Positions 35,722 through 47,817 are shown, counted from the stretch's first letter. The stretch: 64,000 nt of DNA from Conoideocrella luteorostrata (GCA_032433595.1 JASWJB010000030.1:124001-188000), one strand, 5' to 3'. Numbers and translations are program-made. The notes: generated by a model from the sequence alone, not told the origin.

Positions 35722-38324
35722 TTAGTTTACGTGACCACTGTCAAAGCGGAAAGTACAGAGCAGCATTATCATTAAGGGCATAGACGCACTCACCTGAAGT
35801 TCAATCATCTTTCGACCGATTGTTATAGTTTCATCCATGCTACGCTGGCGGTGCCAGAATCTTGGTCCATGTAAGCAAAGGACTGAACAAGGCACACCAG
35901 AGACTTGACGGCTAAGCAACTTACAATTCTTCCGGACCACCATGGCCTCGGATCGAGTCTTGGCGGGCCTCTTCTTCAAGAGCTTCTCTCGTAATCTTCT
36001 CACCAAGCTGAACACCGGGCACGACTGCTGTTGGATGTACGTTTTGGCCGAGATTTTCAGCTAACAGCTTCTTTTTCATCTGGAAGCGCTCCTTTCGCTC
36101 ACGCTGCAGGCCAGGACTTTCTACCTTGTTCATGACAAAACGAACAACTTGCTGCGTCAAGAGGTAAAAATGCTCTGCCAGCACAATACTGAGCAATCCA
36201 CCCCAAGCCGTGATCTGAGTTGCGGTACCTCGACTTCCATTCTTCGCGCCACTGCAGAGAAATACAATTGCGGCACTTGTTATGCTGCCGAGCCACGATA
36301 GAAAGCCAATGGCATCGAGCCAAGGCCCAATTGAATCGGATCGCCATGGGATGGGCCGCTTACAACTGATGGCAATTTTTAGCCCATCAGAGCGCAGCTC
36401 AACCCAGTTGTTGATGAGAAAACAGCACGCGGCCAGAGGCCAAGCGACAGAAAACATAGATAGATATCCTGGAGCAGATGTCAGAGAATTTTGTTCCCAT
36501 GCGATGTGTTCTTTCATCTCAAACTCACCAAATTGCATGACCATCTCGCGATAATCATCTGTGACGTCATACACTTCCAGAGCGCACTCATCGCGAACTC
36601 GCTTAAGGAACTCAATTTCCTCAGGATGGTCTTGATCTTGGCCGCCCTTTGACTGGAGCTCCTTGGCCTTGGCAACCGCCTTGTGCTTCATATAAGGAAC
36701 TATGACCTCGGTGGCAAAATTCACAACTTGGGCAGTAACGGTGAAGTAGAACATCTGGCTGCTAATGCGCTCGGGGTTGATGCGGAACTGCTGCGTGGGA
36801 AGGGGTTTCTCGCTAAAAGTAATAGTCTGTGCAGTGCGACGCCAGAAATCAAGGAATGGCAGAAGAATATCGCCAAATGGGATGTACACAAATCCTGTGA
36901 ATATGAGTGCCATATATGAAGTCATGAAGTTAAGAACAAACTGCTTTTGAATAAGAGCAGCTTTATGGGCTACGTATGACGTTAGTGACAACTGTATGTC
37001 GATAGCTTCTTTGGAATTGCTACATACCATCGAGGGTGTTATAGTTCTCGCTTTCCGTCAACGCATTGGCAGCCTTCATGAGCACCGCGGAAAATGTAGG
37101 GGTGAAAATAACCAGAATCATTGTGGGCACAAACCCCTGTCTACAGTTAGCATCACTACAAAGCCGTCGCACCCGCGTGTTGCTCTAAACTCACCAGATA
37201 CTGCTTTCCCGGGCCATCATATACTTGATTGATGAAAATTTCCAATGAGTTGGCGACCACTACTAAGCTGCCAAGCACTAGAATACAAGCTATAGCAAAT
37301 GGGATTTGTAGCAGCTGAGTTTGTAGTCGTTTTTTGTAAGGGTACACCTTTACAGGCTCCCCTGTGACAGTGTCCTCAGCCTCATAATCCCATTTGAACT
37401 CAGGTCGAGGCAGCTGAATGGCGGATACACCACGCACACCCCACTGCACTGCCAGGTCGACCTCCTTCTTTTTCCAATACTCCAGAAAAATAACGGACCA
37501 AAGTCCGCAACCTAGAGCATAAAAGCTGGAAAACTGACCCAAAAGCATCCATGCACCAAAGCCCAAAGCAGATGGAAACATCAAGAAGACAAAGTAACTT
37601 TTCAAAAAAGCAAAATAGAAGGCAACCCTCTCGCCGAATTTGTTGCGAATGTCTTGGAGGTCGGCTTCATCAAGCAGCCATTTCTTGGACCATTTTTGGA
37701 TCCAATCTTTGTTGAAAGGTTGATCGTGGAGGGGGAACACGTCAGCTACGTACTTCCATTTTGCGCTGGACTGATTGATACCAGCACCACCATCGTTTTC
37801 TGGTCTGATGATCAGCTGGTAGACCAGTCTGAGTCGCTCTGCTTCTGTCACAGGTTCGTCTGCCAGTGCCTTGGCGATGTCTGAGCTCGGACCAGATGCG
37901 CGAACTCCTTGAAGCCAGTCTTGTAAACGACCACGGTAAACTTGCTGTCCCAGCAGATCTATAGAGACGATCTTGACGAATACAAGTAACGAGCCAGGAT
38001 CTCCGTTCCGTACCTCGGTGGCCAATCCCACTTTTGTCAAAGCCTGGATGAGTTGCAAAAAGCCAGCTTCCGCCTCGGCGCGGGCTGATTTCAAACGAGA
38101 ATTAGATGCTAGACTGGATAATATGAGATGCAATCAGATTGATTAACGTACCTTTGACGGGGACTTTGTAATGAATCACATAGTCAACTCTGGAGGAATG
38201 GTAGGTTAGCATTCAGACTCGTAATAAGCAAGTAGCGTAGAGAAGAATGGCATTTAGCGCACCCCAGATTATCGGAGCCAGCACCATTTCCCTTCTTTCC
38301 ATACAGCTGCCTCAAGCCCGACAT
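35722..38324 (-). CDS. Anoctamin-family membrane protein (Ist2-like)
   Basis: Minus-strand exons: 38324-38263, 38189-38152, 38108-37195, 37136-37028, 36969-36529, 36468-35925 and 35860 onward. The 5' exons encode the MSGLRQLYG start and the VDYVIHYKVPVK strand. The N-terminal ferredoxin-like region is followed by multiple helices and the anoctamin signatures FGERVAFYFAFLKSY, GVRG, NFMTSYMALIFTGFVYIPFG and MQFGYLSMFSVAWPLAA. The exon at 35860 encodes FWHRQRSMDETITIG, close to the end known in fungal Ist2-like proteins. Reading on gives a stop at 35722 and 748 residues; a GTGAGT donor at 35793 could splice to a different tail. Yeast Ist2 tethers cortical ER to the plasma membrane; here the role is inferred. 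The 60-base intron 36528-36469 keeps the frame if retained. Confidence 0.85.
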
Positions 38325-39273
38325 GTTGTGCGGTCAACTTGGGCAGTGGTGGGGGGCGAAGCTCTCAGGTCAATGGCAATAGTTGCGCAAGGCAGGCGGT
38401 GCTAGAGTATAATGACGACACCTAATGGAGCGAGGTGTACGGGTGTACGAAGTGTGATAAATGTTAATGTTGGTAGAGATACAGCACGGCTGATGACCTC
38501 TTGCGAACACAAATAAGCGATTTGCACAAGATTGAAATCTCGAGGGCTACAAAAAGGAAAGACTAGACTAGACGTCATATTTCTTGGTCTGGGAGACAAG
38601 CTTCTGGGAGCTTCAGCCACAAACCAAGGCGGGAGAAGCGTGGAGATGGCCCGTGCTTTCGATATGTCGATCCGTAGTCTCTCGTTCACCTGAGCAGGCA
38701 CCGCGGGCCCGCCTCGATTAGTTGGGCTCGGACAACACGACATTGTCTTCACAACGCCGCAATTGCCTCGAAATGCTGGCACATGTACTCCGTACAATGT
38801 TGTATACTTTTGAAAACATGTACAATGAACCGAGTCTTTTGCTCAACATCTAGTCACCGCGATACGAAGCTGTCGCTGTGGCGTATTTCCAGTCTCTAGC
38901 CTCGGTTCAGTTCGTCGTCTGGTGACGTCTTTGCCTGGTATGCAGAGACCGCTGCAAGCGGGTCCAGAGCAGTGCAGTTCAGCGCAATCTCCTCCAATGC
39001 TCCAATTGTGTCTCTCCATCCAAGCTTCGTTACTCCGCCGCCAACCTCACCACAACGTTTTCTGCCAGCTGGATCGCACAACAGACTGGCCAATTTTCAT
39101 CGACTTCCAGCTCCCAGTGCCTATAAGCCACCAACCGAGCTCGATACTAACAGAATCTGAACACCGCAGCCGCCATAGGCCAAGCCCCACTAGCGAATCA
39201 ACCCGATGACAGCCGATCGCCAGAGCAGCCGCCGTCGCCGCCCATCTTCGTCGCCCTCACCGTCTTCCTCATC
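38325..39273. other. Divergent intergenic region
   Basis: Lies between the Ist2-like start and the phosphoesterase. It contains a GTACTCCGTAC half-site element near 38785-38795. Part of its right end may encode the N-terminus of the phosphoesterase, because the frame is open from 39151 and encodes a hydrophobic helix. Confidence 0.5.
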
Positions 39274-40380
39274 ATGGGCCTCTTAGTCTGGCTCGGCCTT
39301 CGGCGCCGCCACCAGTGGGAGAACCTCACCGTACTAGACCAGCTACTACTCTCGCCTCTCACCTACTTCACCAGCAATTTCTATCACCTCATGCTCTTCT
39401 TGCGGGGCACACCATTCCGCCCACCTCGACACAAGGCCGCCATCCGCGTAGTGTGCATATCAGACACACACGATCAAATTGTGGACGTACCACCGGGGGA
39501 TATTCTCATCCATGCCGGCGACCTCACCAACGATGGCACCGCCGCAGACATCCAGAAACAGCTGGACTGGCTGAAATCGCTACCTCACAGCGTTAAAGTG
39601 GTTATTGCGGGTAACCACGACAGCTACTTCGATATACGCAGTCGTTGTAAAGATGACCGACGACGCGGCGCTAGACTCAACCTTGATGGCATCATCTATC
39701 TTCAAGGCGAAAGCTCTGTACAGAAAATCAAGGGGAGGGAGATTTCTATCTTTGGCGCGCCAGACATTCCGGAGTGTGGTCCCCAGAACTTTGCGTATGT
39801 TGGGACATTCACCACAAGGCATGGGACTCATATGTGTCACTAGGTTGCTGACCCAGACTCGCAGGTTTCAATACTCACCTACACGGTCGCCCTGGTTGAG
39901 CAAGGTACCACCCCAGACGGACATTCTAGTAACTCACGGCCCGCCGGTAAGCTCTTCCGAGTCATCATGCGCATCTTGCAACCTAGGCAAACACTGACCG
40001 GCACTCGCTAGAAACATCATCTGGATCTGGATCTTGGCTGCCCTCACCTACTACGAGAAGTGTGGCGCGTCAAACCTCGGCTTCACGTATTTGGTCACTG
40101 TCATTGTGCCTATGGCAAAGAAGCTGTATATTTCGATGAATTGCAATACGCCCATGAGCGTCTTTTGTCCCGCTCCAGAAGGGGGATTTTCTGGGACTTT
40201 ATCCCTAATCAATCTTGGAACGACATGCTGGCAGTAGTCTTCCACGGCATCCACAGCGTACTGTGGAAATGGCTAATGGGCGGACCCGGCAGTAACCAAG
40301 GCAGTCTCTTAGTCAATGCAGGTCAGATGTACAGAAACACCGGAAGGGCCGTTAGTCGAGCCATTGTAGTTGATATTTAG
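39274..40380 (+). CDS. Calcineurin-like metallophosphoesterase, membrane-anchored
   Basis: Exons 39274-39794, 39865-39946 and 40012-40380 give at least 323 residues. All five metallophosphoesterase blocks are present: SDTHD, HAGDLTNDG, AGNHD, VTHGPP and GHCH, so the two-metal site is complete. The closest type is the UPF0046/MPPED-like group of small phosphoesterases. The N-terminal exon holds a hydrophobic helix (FVALTVFLIMGLLVWLGL) that begins upstream of the only in-frame ATG, which lies inside it. The frame is open back to 39151, so the true start is probably in an upstream exon that I could not place. The substrate is unknown. Confidence 0.85.
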
Positions 40381-41248
40381 ATTTTGGCTTCGTTTATTTG
40401 GCCGAAGAAACTCGTCAAACATTGTCCGGGTCATTTTCTGCCCTGAAGAACGATAACACACCGAGCCACAACGGTACCGTTAGTTTCTGAAGCACAACTA
40501 TTTCATGCACAGTCGGACCGGAATCACCCTCGAAAACTCCAAGCACTCAATCGCACACCTGCCGCATAACCCAAGATCTTTGACACTTGCTTGAGCCAAC
40601 CGCATCTGCACTCGTGCATCTGTTCTCTCGAAGCCTGTTTCCGAAGGGATGCCAGCAAAAAGACTGCTGCTGCTGGCAACAACAGTGGAGGATACTGAGA
40701 TGGAGACATCTATGTCCAGCCACCTGAACGAACAAGGCAACCAAATGTCTCTCACAACGAAGATCTGAGTCGGAGTTTTGAATCAGATGCGACAAACCCT
40801 CACTCAAACACATCCGAATAACCGGTGAGTCAGAATTTGGCAAGACAAGTGTCATCAAGACGCAAGGACACAGTTATTAAGAGTATATACAAAACATTTG
40901 TACTTTTGTATTCATGGAGCTAAAGATCGTCCAATGGTTTAGTTTATGGGGACACAAGACGGTTTCATGTTTGAGCGTTGGGTTATCTAGATAGTTTGAT
41001 TTTAATTCATCTTCCTCATCCCAATCTCGAGATTTCTTTCCACGCTATTTAAAACTATTCATATGATATAACAAGTAACCAGTTCCAACTGTATCGCTAT
41101 AAATAATGTAATGGGATAGATATAATCGTCACATTGTTTGTCGTGTCGCTGCTTGATAGATGCTGATGCTGTGCGCCAATATGTTCCTCCTCCTTTTATA
41201 TGTGCATTTACTTAATTCCTTCATAAACACCCTACCTAACCTCCCTCT
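40381..41248. other. Convergent intergenic region
   Basis: About 870 bases between the 3' ends of the phosphoesterase and the GH16-WSC gene. No coding signal supported. Confidence 0.55.
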
Positions 41249-43652
41249 TCAAAGCAACAAAGCGATTGCCAGCGTAGCCAACCCCAACGCCGCACTCCAC
41301 TTCGTCTCATGCCATGTTCCGCCAGCACCAGCCGTCACTACAGGTGGTATCGGTACAATAGGCTGGGTCGGTGGCTGTGGTATCCTGGCAGAGGACTCGG
41401 CCGAAGGAGGAGGAGGAATCGGCCCAGTCTTAGCCGCCGCAGTAGGAGCAGGAGGAGCCGCCGTCTGCTCCGCGCTTTCGCATCCGCATTCCTCAATGAC
41501 CACCTCTGTAGGATGCACCGTCTTGACGACAGTCTTCTCAAGCACAGTGTGCGTGGAATTACCAGCAGGGCGAACCGGCCGCTGGTGCATAACGAATTTA
41601 GCCTTGCCCTTTTGCGGAGACGCCGTGTGTTCCACTGGAATCACCGTCTTGACGTGCGTCTCGACGACACGCTGCGTAAAGGTATAAATATATGTGATGT
41701 TCTGCCCGGGGGCCATGGGCGGAGGAGGCGGCTTGGCGATGTCGTTCTTGACAGCCCCGTAGACCGTGAAGAGCATGTTCTTGGGCCGAGCATCCCTGCG
41801 GTCGTAGCTCCTCCTCGTGTTCTTCGCAACTTGAGAGTCCGTCCTCTGCGTGATGTTGCTGAAGTGGTGCAGCAGTCCTTTAGGCGCGGGCTTGAAATCA
41901 GCTGGCGCAGGCGCAGGCTCTGGCGACGTTGTTGGAGAGGAGGAAGCATCTTGTGGAGAGAGATGCTTGGCCGGCGAAGCAGTCGTGTTTGCGGTCGCCA
42001 GGTCGTCCAAATCTCTGGCCAAGCCGCCGCAATACTGGGCATCATCGCCAGGGCAAGGATGATCACAGACACCGGTTTTCTCATCAGATGCGCGGGTGTT
42101 CGCGTCGAGCGAATCCGCACAGTAGCACCGCGAGTCGTACACGCCCGCAAACATGGAGCGTCGGCAGAGCTTGACGCACCGCTCGGCAGTCATGTCTTTG
42201 CTGTCCTTGACCATCTTGAAGGTCTTGAAGCCGTCGCTGGAGCCGAAGCATCCCAGCAAGGCGGACTGGTCGATCTTGATTGCGTTCCTGGGAGGAGGGG
42301 AGGTCTCCTTGGGCCGGATGGACGACGACGAGGTCACGTGTGCGGAGGGCGTGTGCTTGGATTTGACGGGGGAATGAGCCGCTGCGGGAGCGATCGTGGT
42401 GTTGTAGCCGATGACCTTGGTCGTCTTGTGACCGTTCATGGTGACGGTTGTGGTGAGGGAGGTCGTCATGGTGGTGTGGTGGGTGGAGGACTCGCCGGCG
42501 CTTTCTGTAGCAGAGGGCTTCTGGTAGGCTTCAATGTACTTCACGTCCCAGTAGGCATTTGAGAACGCCTGCGGGTTCTTGGCCACGTACTCGCTGCAAG
42601 TCGGTGCGTAGTTGCCGCAGCCGTCTGTCTTGCCCCAAATGGCATTACCCCAATCGCCACAGAAGTTCTGATGCGGGTCAGCGTCTCATCTTTCTCTGTG
42701 GTGATTTCCTTTCCCTTCGCGTGGAAGTCATATGGGGAGGCAAAACTCACAATATTAATCACCAGACTCATGTCCTTGAAGAACTTGTCCACATCGCATC
42801 CCGAACCTCCAAACACTGCGTCCGGTGTGCCCCAATCCTTCGGGGTGGGCTGCTTGTTCGTAATATCGCGGGGAATATTGACCCTTGCAAAATGCCAAAT
42901 CTTGATAAAGTCGGAATCCCACTCCATAGCGTATACGCCCCCCTTTGCGGCGTTGAACCCGTCTCCATACGCAGATGCCTCATCCGCGGGCGACTTGTAT
43001 CCGCAGCCGACATTGTCGGTGCCAACATCGCAGTTTGCAGAGCGCTGGACCCCTGAGAACTGCGTCTGCGACTGCGACTGCGACTGCGACCGCGACCATG
43101 CCTGCGACTTGGGCTCGCTGGACAGGGTGCATCCGGGGGCGGTATGCGCAGACAGGATGTTGTGGTACTGGTCGTTGGCGCCTTCGATGATGTCGACCTC
43201 GCCTCCGAATGGCCAGTTGGGGCCATATGACCAGACTAGCAGTTGATGTTAGTTTTGTCTGGGGGGTGCTGTGGTGTTTATCGTGACATAACATAAGAGC
43301 ACAGCAGGGAAACGAGTTAAATGAACTGCGAACTTGACTTACACGCTGGCCAGAGACCGCATTGCGAAGGTGGCATATGCAGGAAATCAGCAATAAACAG
43401 GCCGTGGTTGAATGCCTCTTTGCTCTCCAGGCGAATGCTCGGTCGTCCCTCGTTCAGGGAATACGTGTTTGTGCTGTCGACGCCGAGCCTTACCACGCCG
43501 GTCTTCTCATCTACCGAGTACAAGCCTTTTGCTTCGGCATTCGGTCTGCTCTGGTACGAGACGAAACCGTGCGTGGGGTCCGCTCCGTCGAACCAGTTGA
43601 AGCCTGAGAGGAGGGCCTCTCCCGCGTAGGAGGTAGCCAAGGCGTAAGCCAT
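41249..43652 (-). CDS. GPI-anchored GH16 beta-1,3(4)-glucanase with WSC domain
   Basis: Minus-strand exons 43652-43343, 43235-42751 and 42667-41249 give 737 residues. The N-terminal half is GH16: the WFDGADPTHGFVSY opening, HGLFIADFLHMPPSQCGLWPAFW across intron 1, and the catalytic EVDIIEG at about 115-121. The C-terminal half has a Ser/Thr-rich linker, a cysteine-rich WSC domain (LLGCFGSSDGF to DAQYCGG), a Pro-rich stretch, and a hydrophobic tail (WSAALGLATLAIALLL) typical of GPI addition. It would act on wall glucan at the cell surface. The ATG at 43652 does not encode a signal peptide, which a GPI protein needs, so an upstream exon may be missing. A TATATAAG box at 43834-43827 lies about 175 bases upstream. 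Confidence 0.88.
43061..43097 (-). repeat. Hexanucleotide repeat coding Ser-Gln dipeptides
   Basis: Tandem CTGCGA units on the plus strand encode a run of about five Ser-Gln or Ser-Arg dipeptides in the GH16 domain of the wall glucanase, after the HTAPGC segment. Likely a surface loop. Copy number changes would keep the frame. Confidence 0.75.
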
Positions 43653-44827
43653 GGTGGGTTAGAAGAAGCCTTACTGCTGAAGGGCGTAGTTTTTCGTATC
43701 ACAAAGTTGGGAAGGATGGCTCACGACTGAAATCAATATGTTCAGCTCAGATGTAGGTAATAAGGGAGAAAACAACTGCAGAGTTAGGGACGATCCTAGA
43801 GAACAGGACATGGCTCAGACATGCTTCTTATATATTGCCAATCTATCCATTGTTCAAAATCCAAGTGGCGGGGTCTATCTGTCTCACCTGTCATACAATA
43901 AAGTCCCAGTTCTTAATCTGCGTACCTGACCGTGGCTCATTTCGTTGAATCGGGCGCTTGCACACCACGAGGCTGGTCCAGGGTCGTCATTCCAGTCTCG
44001 TCCTCCATGGCCCCCAGGGGTCTCACGCCCACGCAGGCACTTTACTGCCTGAGCAGCATGATTGGCGAGAGCAGCTTATTGTGTAGCAGTAAAAAAGGCA
44101 AGAATGCCTGACACAATAGTCTTTGTTCCGTTCCGGTTCGGGCAAAGCTGCCATTCCTCGGAATGCTAGGGAGACCGGGGAACCAAGGGACCACCGTAGC
44201 CCGGCCAGATTTGGTACATCTGACAGAGGCCCCGGATTGCCCCGTGGGTGGGGGAGCAGCAAAGTTCCGTTCGTCTGAGGACAAGATATTGAGACGCCTC
44301 ATCGCGTTGAGCTCTGCGATTTACCGCTGTCGGCTTCCTGGTTGTTGGCGTTCACGATGTTATCGCGTAGCATTTATCTAACTAGGATTTCTCCGTACCG
44401 GAGTAGTCGTCAAATAAGATACGTACATTCCAGAGGCGGATTAAAGTGGACCTCGGATACTCAAATACTACACCCCATTGGCCCAGGACCAGTTTTTGCA
44501 TGCCTGCGCAGGGCTGAGACAGGGACTGTGTTTCCAAATCCGGAATCTTAGACTACAATACGGAGGTGCCGCCCCCGTAGGGAAGCTTTGGAAAGCCGCA
44601 ACGCGCGCTGCAACTATTTAATACCAGCCGCCATGACGCGCGTGCCTACGTTTTCTTCAATTAATCCAAGTGAATATATGCTATGATTCATTTGCCTCAT
44701 GCTGGAGTCCGATTTTCGATAATGCTACTCAGTTCTCCGTATTTCACAGTTACACGCAATAGTGGTCGGTCTACCCTCTCGGCCTACACTGTTACTGTAC
44801 AATTAATAACCATTCCAATACCCTCCC
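43653..44827. other. Intergenic upstream of the GH16-WSC gene
   Basis: About 1.2 kb. It holds the likely promoter of the minus-strand glucanase, including TATATAAG at 43834-43827, and the 3' end of PEX12. A CTCCGTACCGGAG inverted repeat lies at 44391-44403. No other gene recognised. Confidence 0.5.
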
Positions 44828-46108
44828 TTATATCATAATTCTACGTAGCCCTTCCGTACCGCCAAGAACACGTTTCCCTGTAACTGCACATCGCCCAATG
44901 CCGCTTTCCCATTTTCCCGCCCGCTTTTCCATAAAACTCTCCTGCTTGTCGTGTGTTCCTTCAATCCATCGATGGATACACGTGTAGCAGTACACAACAC
45001 CCGTCTGGCAGGCTGTCGGGGTAACAATGTCGTCTTGGCAAATTGGACAGAGCGAGGTATCTTGGGGCGAGGAGACCACGTAGACCGGCAACATCGATGT
45101 CATAGCAATTGGAGCATCATCTGCCGCCACTTCTCCGTCGGCGCCGCGATCCGCGGTGGCCTTACCCTCGCCGTCGTCCCCCTCTTTAGATTTAGACTTC
45201 TTTTCAACCCCTCTCACAATAGGAGGAGGCAGGTCAATATTCTCTGTTGCCTTGCGCGACAGCTGCTTCGCAAAATCCGACTGATACCACCATTCCAAGA
45301 ACTTGAGCGCGAATATGCTCATGGGCAAAAGTAATGACAGGCTGGAAAGAACCTTGGACCCTAACTCACTCGGCGAAAATATTGACCTCGGTCCCGGTCG
45401 GTTGCCAACCTTCGGCTTCAACAATGCCTCAATGGCCTGATAATCAGACCCCGTCATGCGCCGTAGTCGGGTCCCAATCACCCACAATAGTGGATTGTGG
45501 TATTTGGTCCTGTCAAAAAGGTAGCCAAGGTTGAAAGCTAAAATGGCAAAGTAGTACGCAGCATTGACACTGGGGTATATGTTTGTCAAGAACCACCGAT
45601 AGAAGTGAATGAAGCGGTCTTTAATTGTCGGGTTCTCTGGCATCCGTGTGTACGCAGATCCAAGAAGTGCCCTGGGCGCATTTACTTCATAGCTTTCATC
45701 CAACTTGCGTTTCAGATATGGCACGCCGACTAGAACAGCCAGGTTTTTCCAAACATCGGACGTTGACAACTTCAGGGTTTCGCGCACGAGATGGGGAGCA
45801 GACATGCTTGCCCGGGGAATCTCGCCCCGTAGGGCTTTCTCTCGCTTAAGGCCATAGAAGTTTTCGGTAAAAGATCCACCGCGAGTTCGGAGGTAGTGTC
45901 GCTCGACAATGAGCATGGAGAGCGCGTAAAGCTCATCGAAGGAGTTGAGTATCCGCAGAAGGTATCTCGGGTGTCTCTGCGTGGCGACCGTGAGGAGGTA
46001 TCGTAATGTTGGGGGTAGCAGGCTATTGAGCTGCTGTTCCGAGAGGACCTCGAATAGGGACGGCTTGTTGTCGTCAAAAGTGCCCCTGAGGACTGTGACG
46101 AATTCCAT
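44828..46108 (-). CDS. PEX12: Peroxisome assembly protein 12 (RING peroxin)
   Basis: Single exon of 426 residues; the ATG at 46108 begins MEFVTVLRG, a conserved start, although the frame stays open upstream. The N-terminal Pex2/Pex12 domain has several membrane helices ([15 protein letters not shown] region near 285). The C-terminal RING-like domain has Cys354, Cys357, Cys367, Cys374, Cys377 and Cys407. This is a reduced ligand set, as known for Pex12 RINGs. The protein forms the peroxisomal ubiquitin ligase with Pex2 and Pex10 that recycles the import receptor Pex5. Housekeeping gene; identification is strong. The stretch between, rich in Lys/Glu/Asp/Ala (about 300-345), is a disordered linker. 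Confidence 0.93.
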   Translation of the reverse strand: MEFVTVLRGTFDDNKPSLFEVLSEQQLNSLLPPTLRYLLTVATQRHPRYLLRILNSFDELYALSMLIVERHYLRTRGGSFTENFYGLKREKALRGEIPRASMSAPHLVRETLKLSTSDVWKNLAVLVGVPYLKRKLDESYEVNAPRALLGSAYTRMPENPTIKDRFIHFYRWFLTNIYPSVNAAYYFAILAFNLGYLFDRTKYHNPLLWVIGTRLRRMTGSDYQAIEALLKPKVGNRPGPRSIFSPSELGSKVLSSLSLLLPMSIFALKFLEWWYQSDFAKQLSRKATENIDLPPPIVRGVEKKSKSKEGDDGEGKATADRGADGEVAADDAPIAMTSMLPVYVVSSPQDTSLCPICQDDIVTPTACQTGVVYCYTCIHRWIEGTHDKQESFMEKRAGKWESGIGRCAVTGKRVLGGTEGLRRIMI

Positions 46109-46920
46109 GGCGGAGGTGCGCGGGCACTCCTGCTGTGATGCTGATTGTCGCCGATGATGCTGAGAGCAGCTCTGGAGAGAGTCCGAAAAGGCGAAGATCT
46201 GTAGGTTGCACCGGCCCCGAGATCGACAGCTGTACGTTGTGCGAGACAATTCGCGTTCGCTCCTGCTGCGGTTCGGTAGGAGGACGGGAGCAGAGCAGAG
46301 CAGAGCAACGTAGCGAAGCGCAGTGCCGGCGCAGCGCAACACAGTCGTGACGAGGTTGACAGAGATAAGCAAGAGCAGCTGGTTCGGTCCGGGCTCGAAG
46401 TCACCAGACGAGAGACGCTGGCTGCTGCTGCCAGCGAAAGCAGTGACAGAGCCGCTGCCACTAACTCATCATTGCTCCACTCTACTCACCCTCCGCACTC
46501 TGGTGGCGTTCCGCGCCGGCTCCATGTGAAGGAGCCTCGGCAATGTGACGGATACCCATACTAACAGGACTGGCCGGGATTCGGTACATGCCGCCGCACC
46601 TTCTAACCCCACGTCACCGAGTACCTGGTTAGTTAGCTAGTTAGTTACCCGGAGTCCAAAAAGGACCATCGGCGAAACTGTTTCTCTATTGATTAGGTTA
46701 AGAAAATGCATCTACCCTTCTGAACCCTCGCAATTGACCTCTCTCTTTGTCAGCCCTGGACCCGCGCTTGCCCAAGTCGGCGTTCGTAGGTTCTCTACTA
46801 TATTATATATATATCTCAATTCAACACCTACCAGACCACGTACTACGTCTGTTCGTATCACACGCCCCGTCACTCAACTCATACCACTCTCAGGTGAAAA
46901 AAAAGGAAAGAACTGAAAGC
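46109..46920. promoter_or_regulatory. Divergent promoter of PEX12 and thioesterase genes
   Basis: About 810 bases between divergent start codons. TATATATAT lies at about 46803-46813, some 110 bases before the thioesterase ATG. No other specific site recognised. Confidence 0.45.
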
Positions 46921-47508
46921 ATGGTCGACAAAAAATATCAAGACATCTACGACGACCCCGTGGAGCGGGCCAAAGCATGGCTCACCCGAGACGACGATGA
47001 GCGTTGGAAAGCTGGAGTGAGTTTTCGTCGCCAGTGCCCAAAATCTCATACTATCTCACCCCCCCTTCTTCTGAACTGCATTAATCTAACCATCCCCCCC
47101 CAGGAATGGATGTCCAAACTCCTCCCCCATCTCGAAGTCACATCCGCGGACCCCAGCACCCCAGCCAGCGTCACCTTCTCATTCACCTGCCTCGAAGAAC
47201 ACTGCAACCGCCTAGAAAATCTTCACGGCGGTGCCGCCGCCACGCTCTTCGACCTATGCACCACTATACCCTTGGTCCTCATCAGCAAGCCCGGGTTCTG
47301 GCAATACCTCGGCGTGACGCGCAACCTCAACGTTACTTATTTTAGACCCGTGCCCAAGGGGGAAGAGGTGATCATCGAGACGGAGGCACTGCAGGTGGGC
47401 AAGAGGCTAGCTACATTGAAGGGTGTCATGAGGAGGAAGAGAGATGGGGAGATTGTGAGTATCTGTGAGCATTTGAAGGCGAACATTGATCCGGAGCCCA
47501 AGGTCTGA
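46921..47508 (+). CDS. Hotdog-fold acyl-CoA thioesterase (PaaI/ACOT13-like)
   Basis: Exons 46921-47016 and 47104-47508 give 166 residues. The core motif LENLHGGAAATLFDLCTT is the HGG...D signature of PaaI/ACOT13-type thioesterases, in which the Asp and the backbone Gly act in hydrolysis. It is followed by the strand TRNLNVTYFRPVPKGEEVIIE. Members hydrolyse aromatic or fatty acyl-CoA. The intron is flanked by GTGAGT and a poly-C tract ending in CAG. No targeting signal was noticed. It diverges from PEX12, but nothing in the sequence requires a shared role. Confidence 0.88.
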   Translation: MVDKKYQDIYDDPVERAKAWLTRDDDERWKAGVSFRRQCPKSHTISPPLLLNCINLTIPPQEWMSKLLPHLEVTSADPSTPASVTFSFTCLEEHCNRLENLHGGAAATLFDLCTTIPLVLISKPGFWQYLGVTRNLNVTYFRPVPKGEEVIIETEALQVGKRLATLKGVMRRKRDGEIVSICEHLKANIDPEPKV

Positions 47509-47817
47509 GGAGGGTTTCTTGGAGAGGTTAGATTTCATGGCTGGTCTGTTTGCCTCGTAGAAGGCTTGGGTTAGTCTAGACTATTTTCATATTAGGGTTA
47601 AATAGAATTTGATGTCACCAATTCAGATGAGGAGGGAAAAGAAAAGAACATCATGGAATCAAAACCTTTCAAGATCATTTGGGGTATTTTAAATGGCTCA
47701 GCACAGACAAGTACTGCTTGCCGCTGTTGTACAAATATGTCTCTCCCAAATCCATATGCTGTACAACTCATTGCTATACCCACCTCACCAAATCCTGTAC
47801 TCATTTTATGTCATGAA
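47509..47817. other. Convergent intergenic region
   Basis: About 310 bases between the 3' ends of the thioesterase and the C2H2 regulator. No gene. Confidence 0.55.

Noticed and set aside
41309..42562. Long plus-strand open frame of about 417 codons opposite the GH16-WSC gene
   Set aside because: It is composed almost wholly of Arg, Gly and Ser codons produced by the reverse complement of the Pro/Thr/Ser-rich linker. The minus strand has the WSC domain and catalytic motifs.
45772..46461. Second minus-strand frame overlapping the PEX12 start
   Set aside because: Low-complexity Ser/Arg/Leu text in another frame. PEX12 begins at 46108 with a conserved start.
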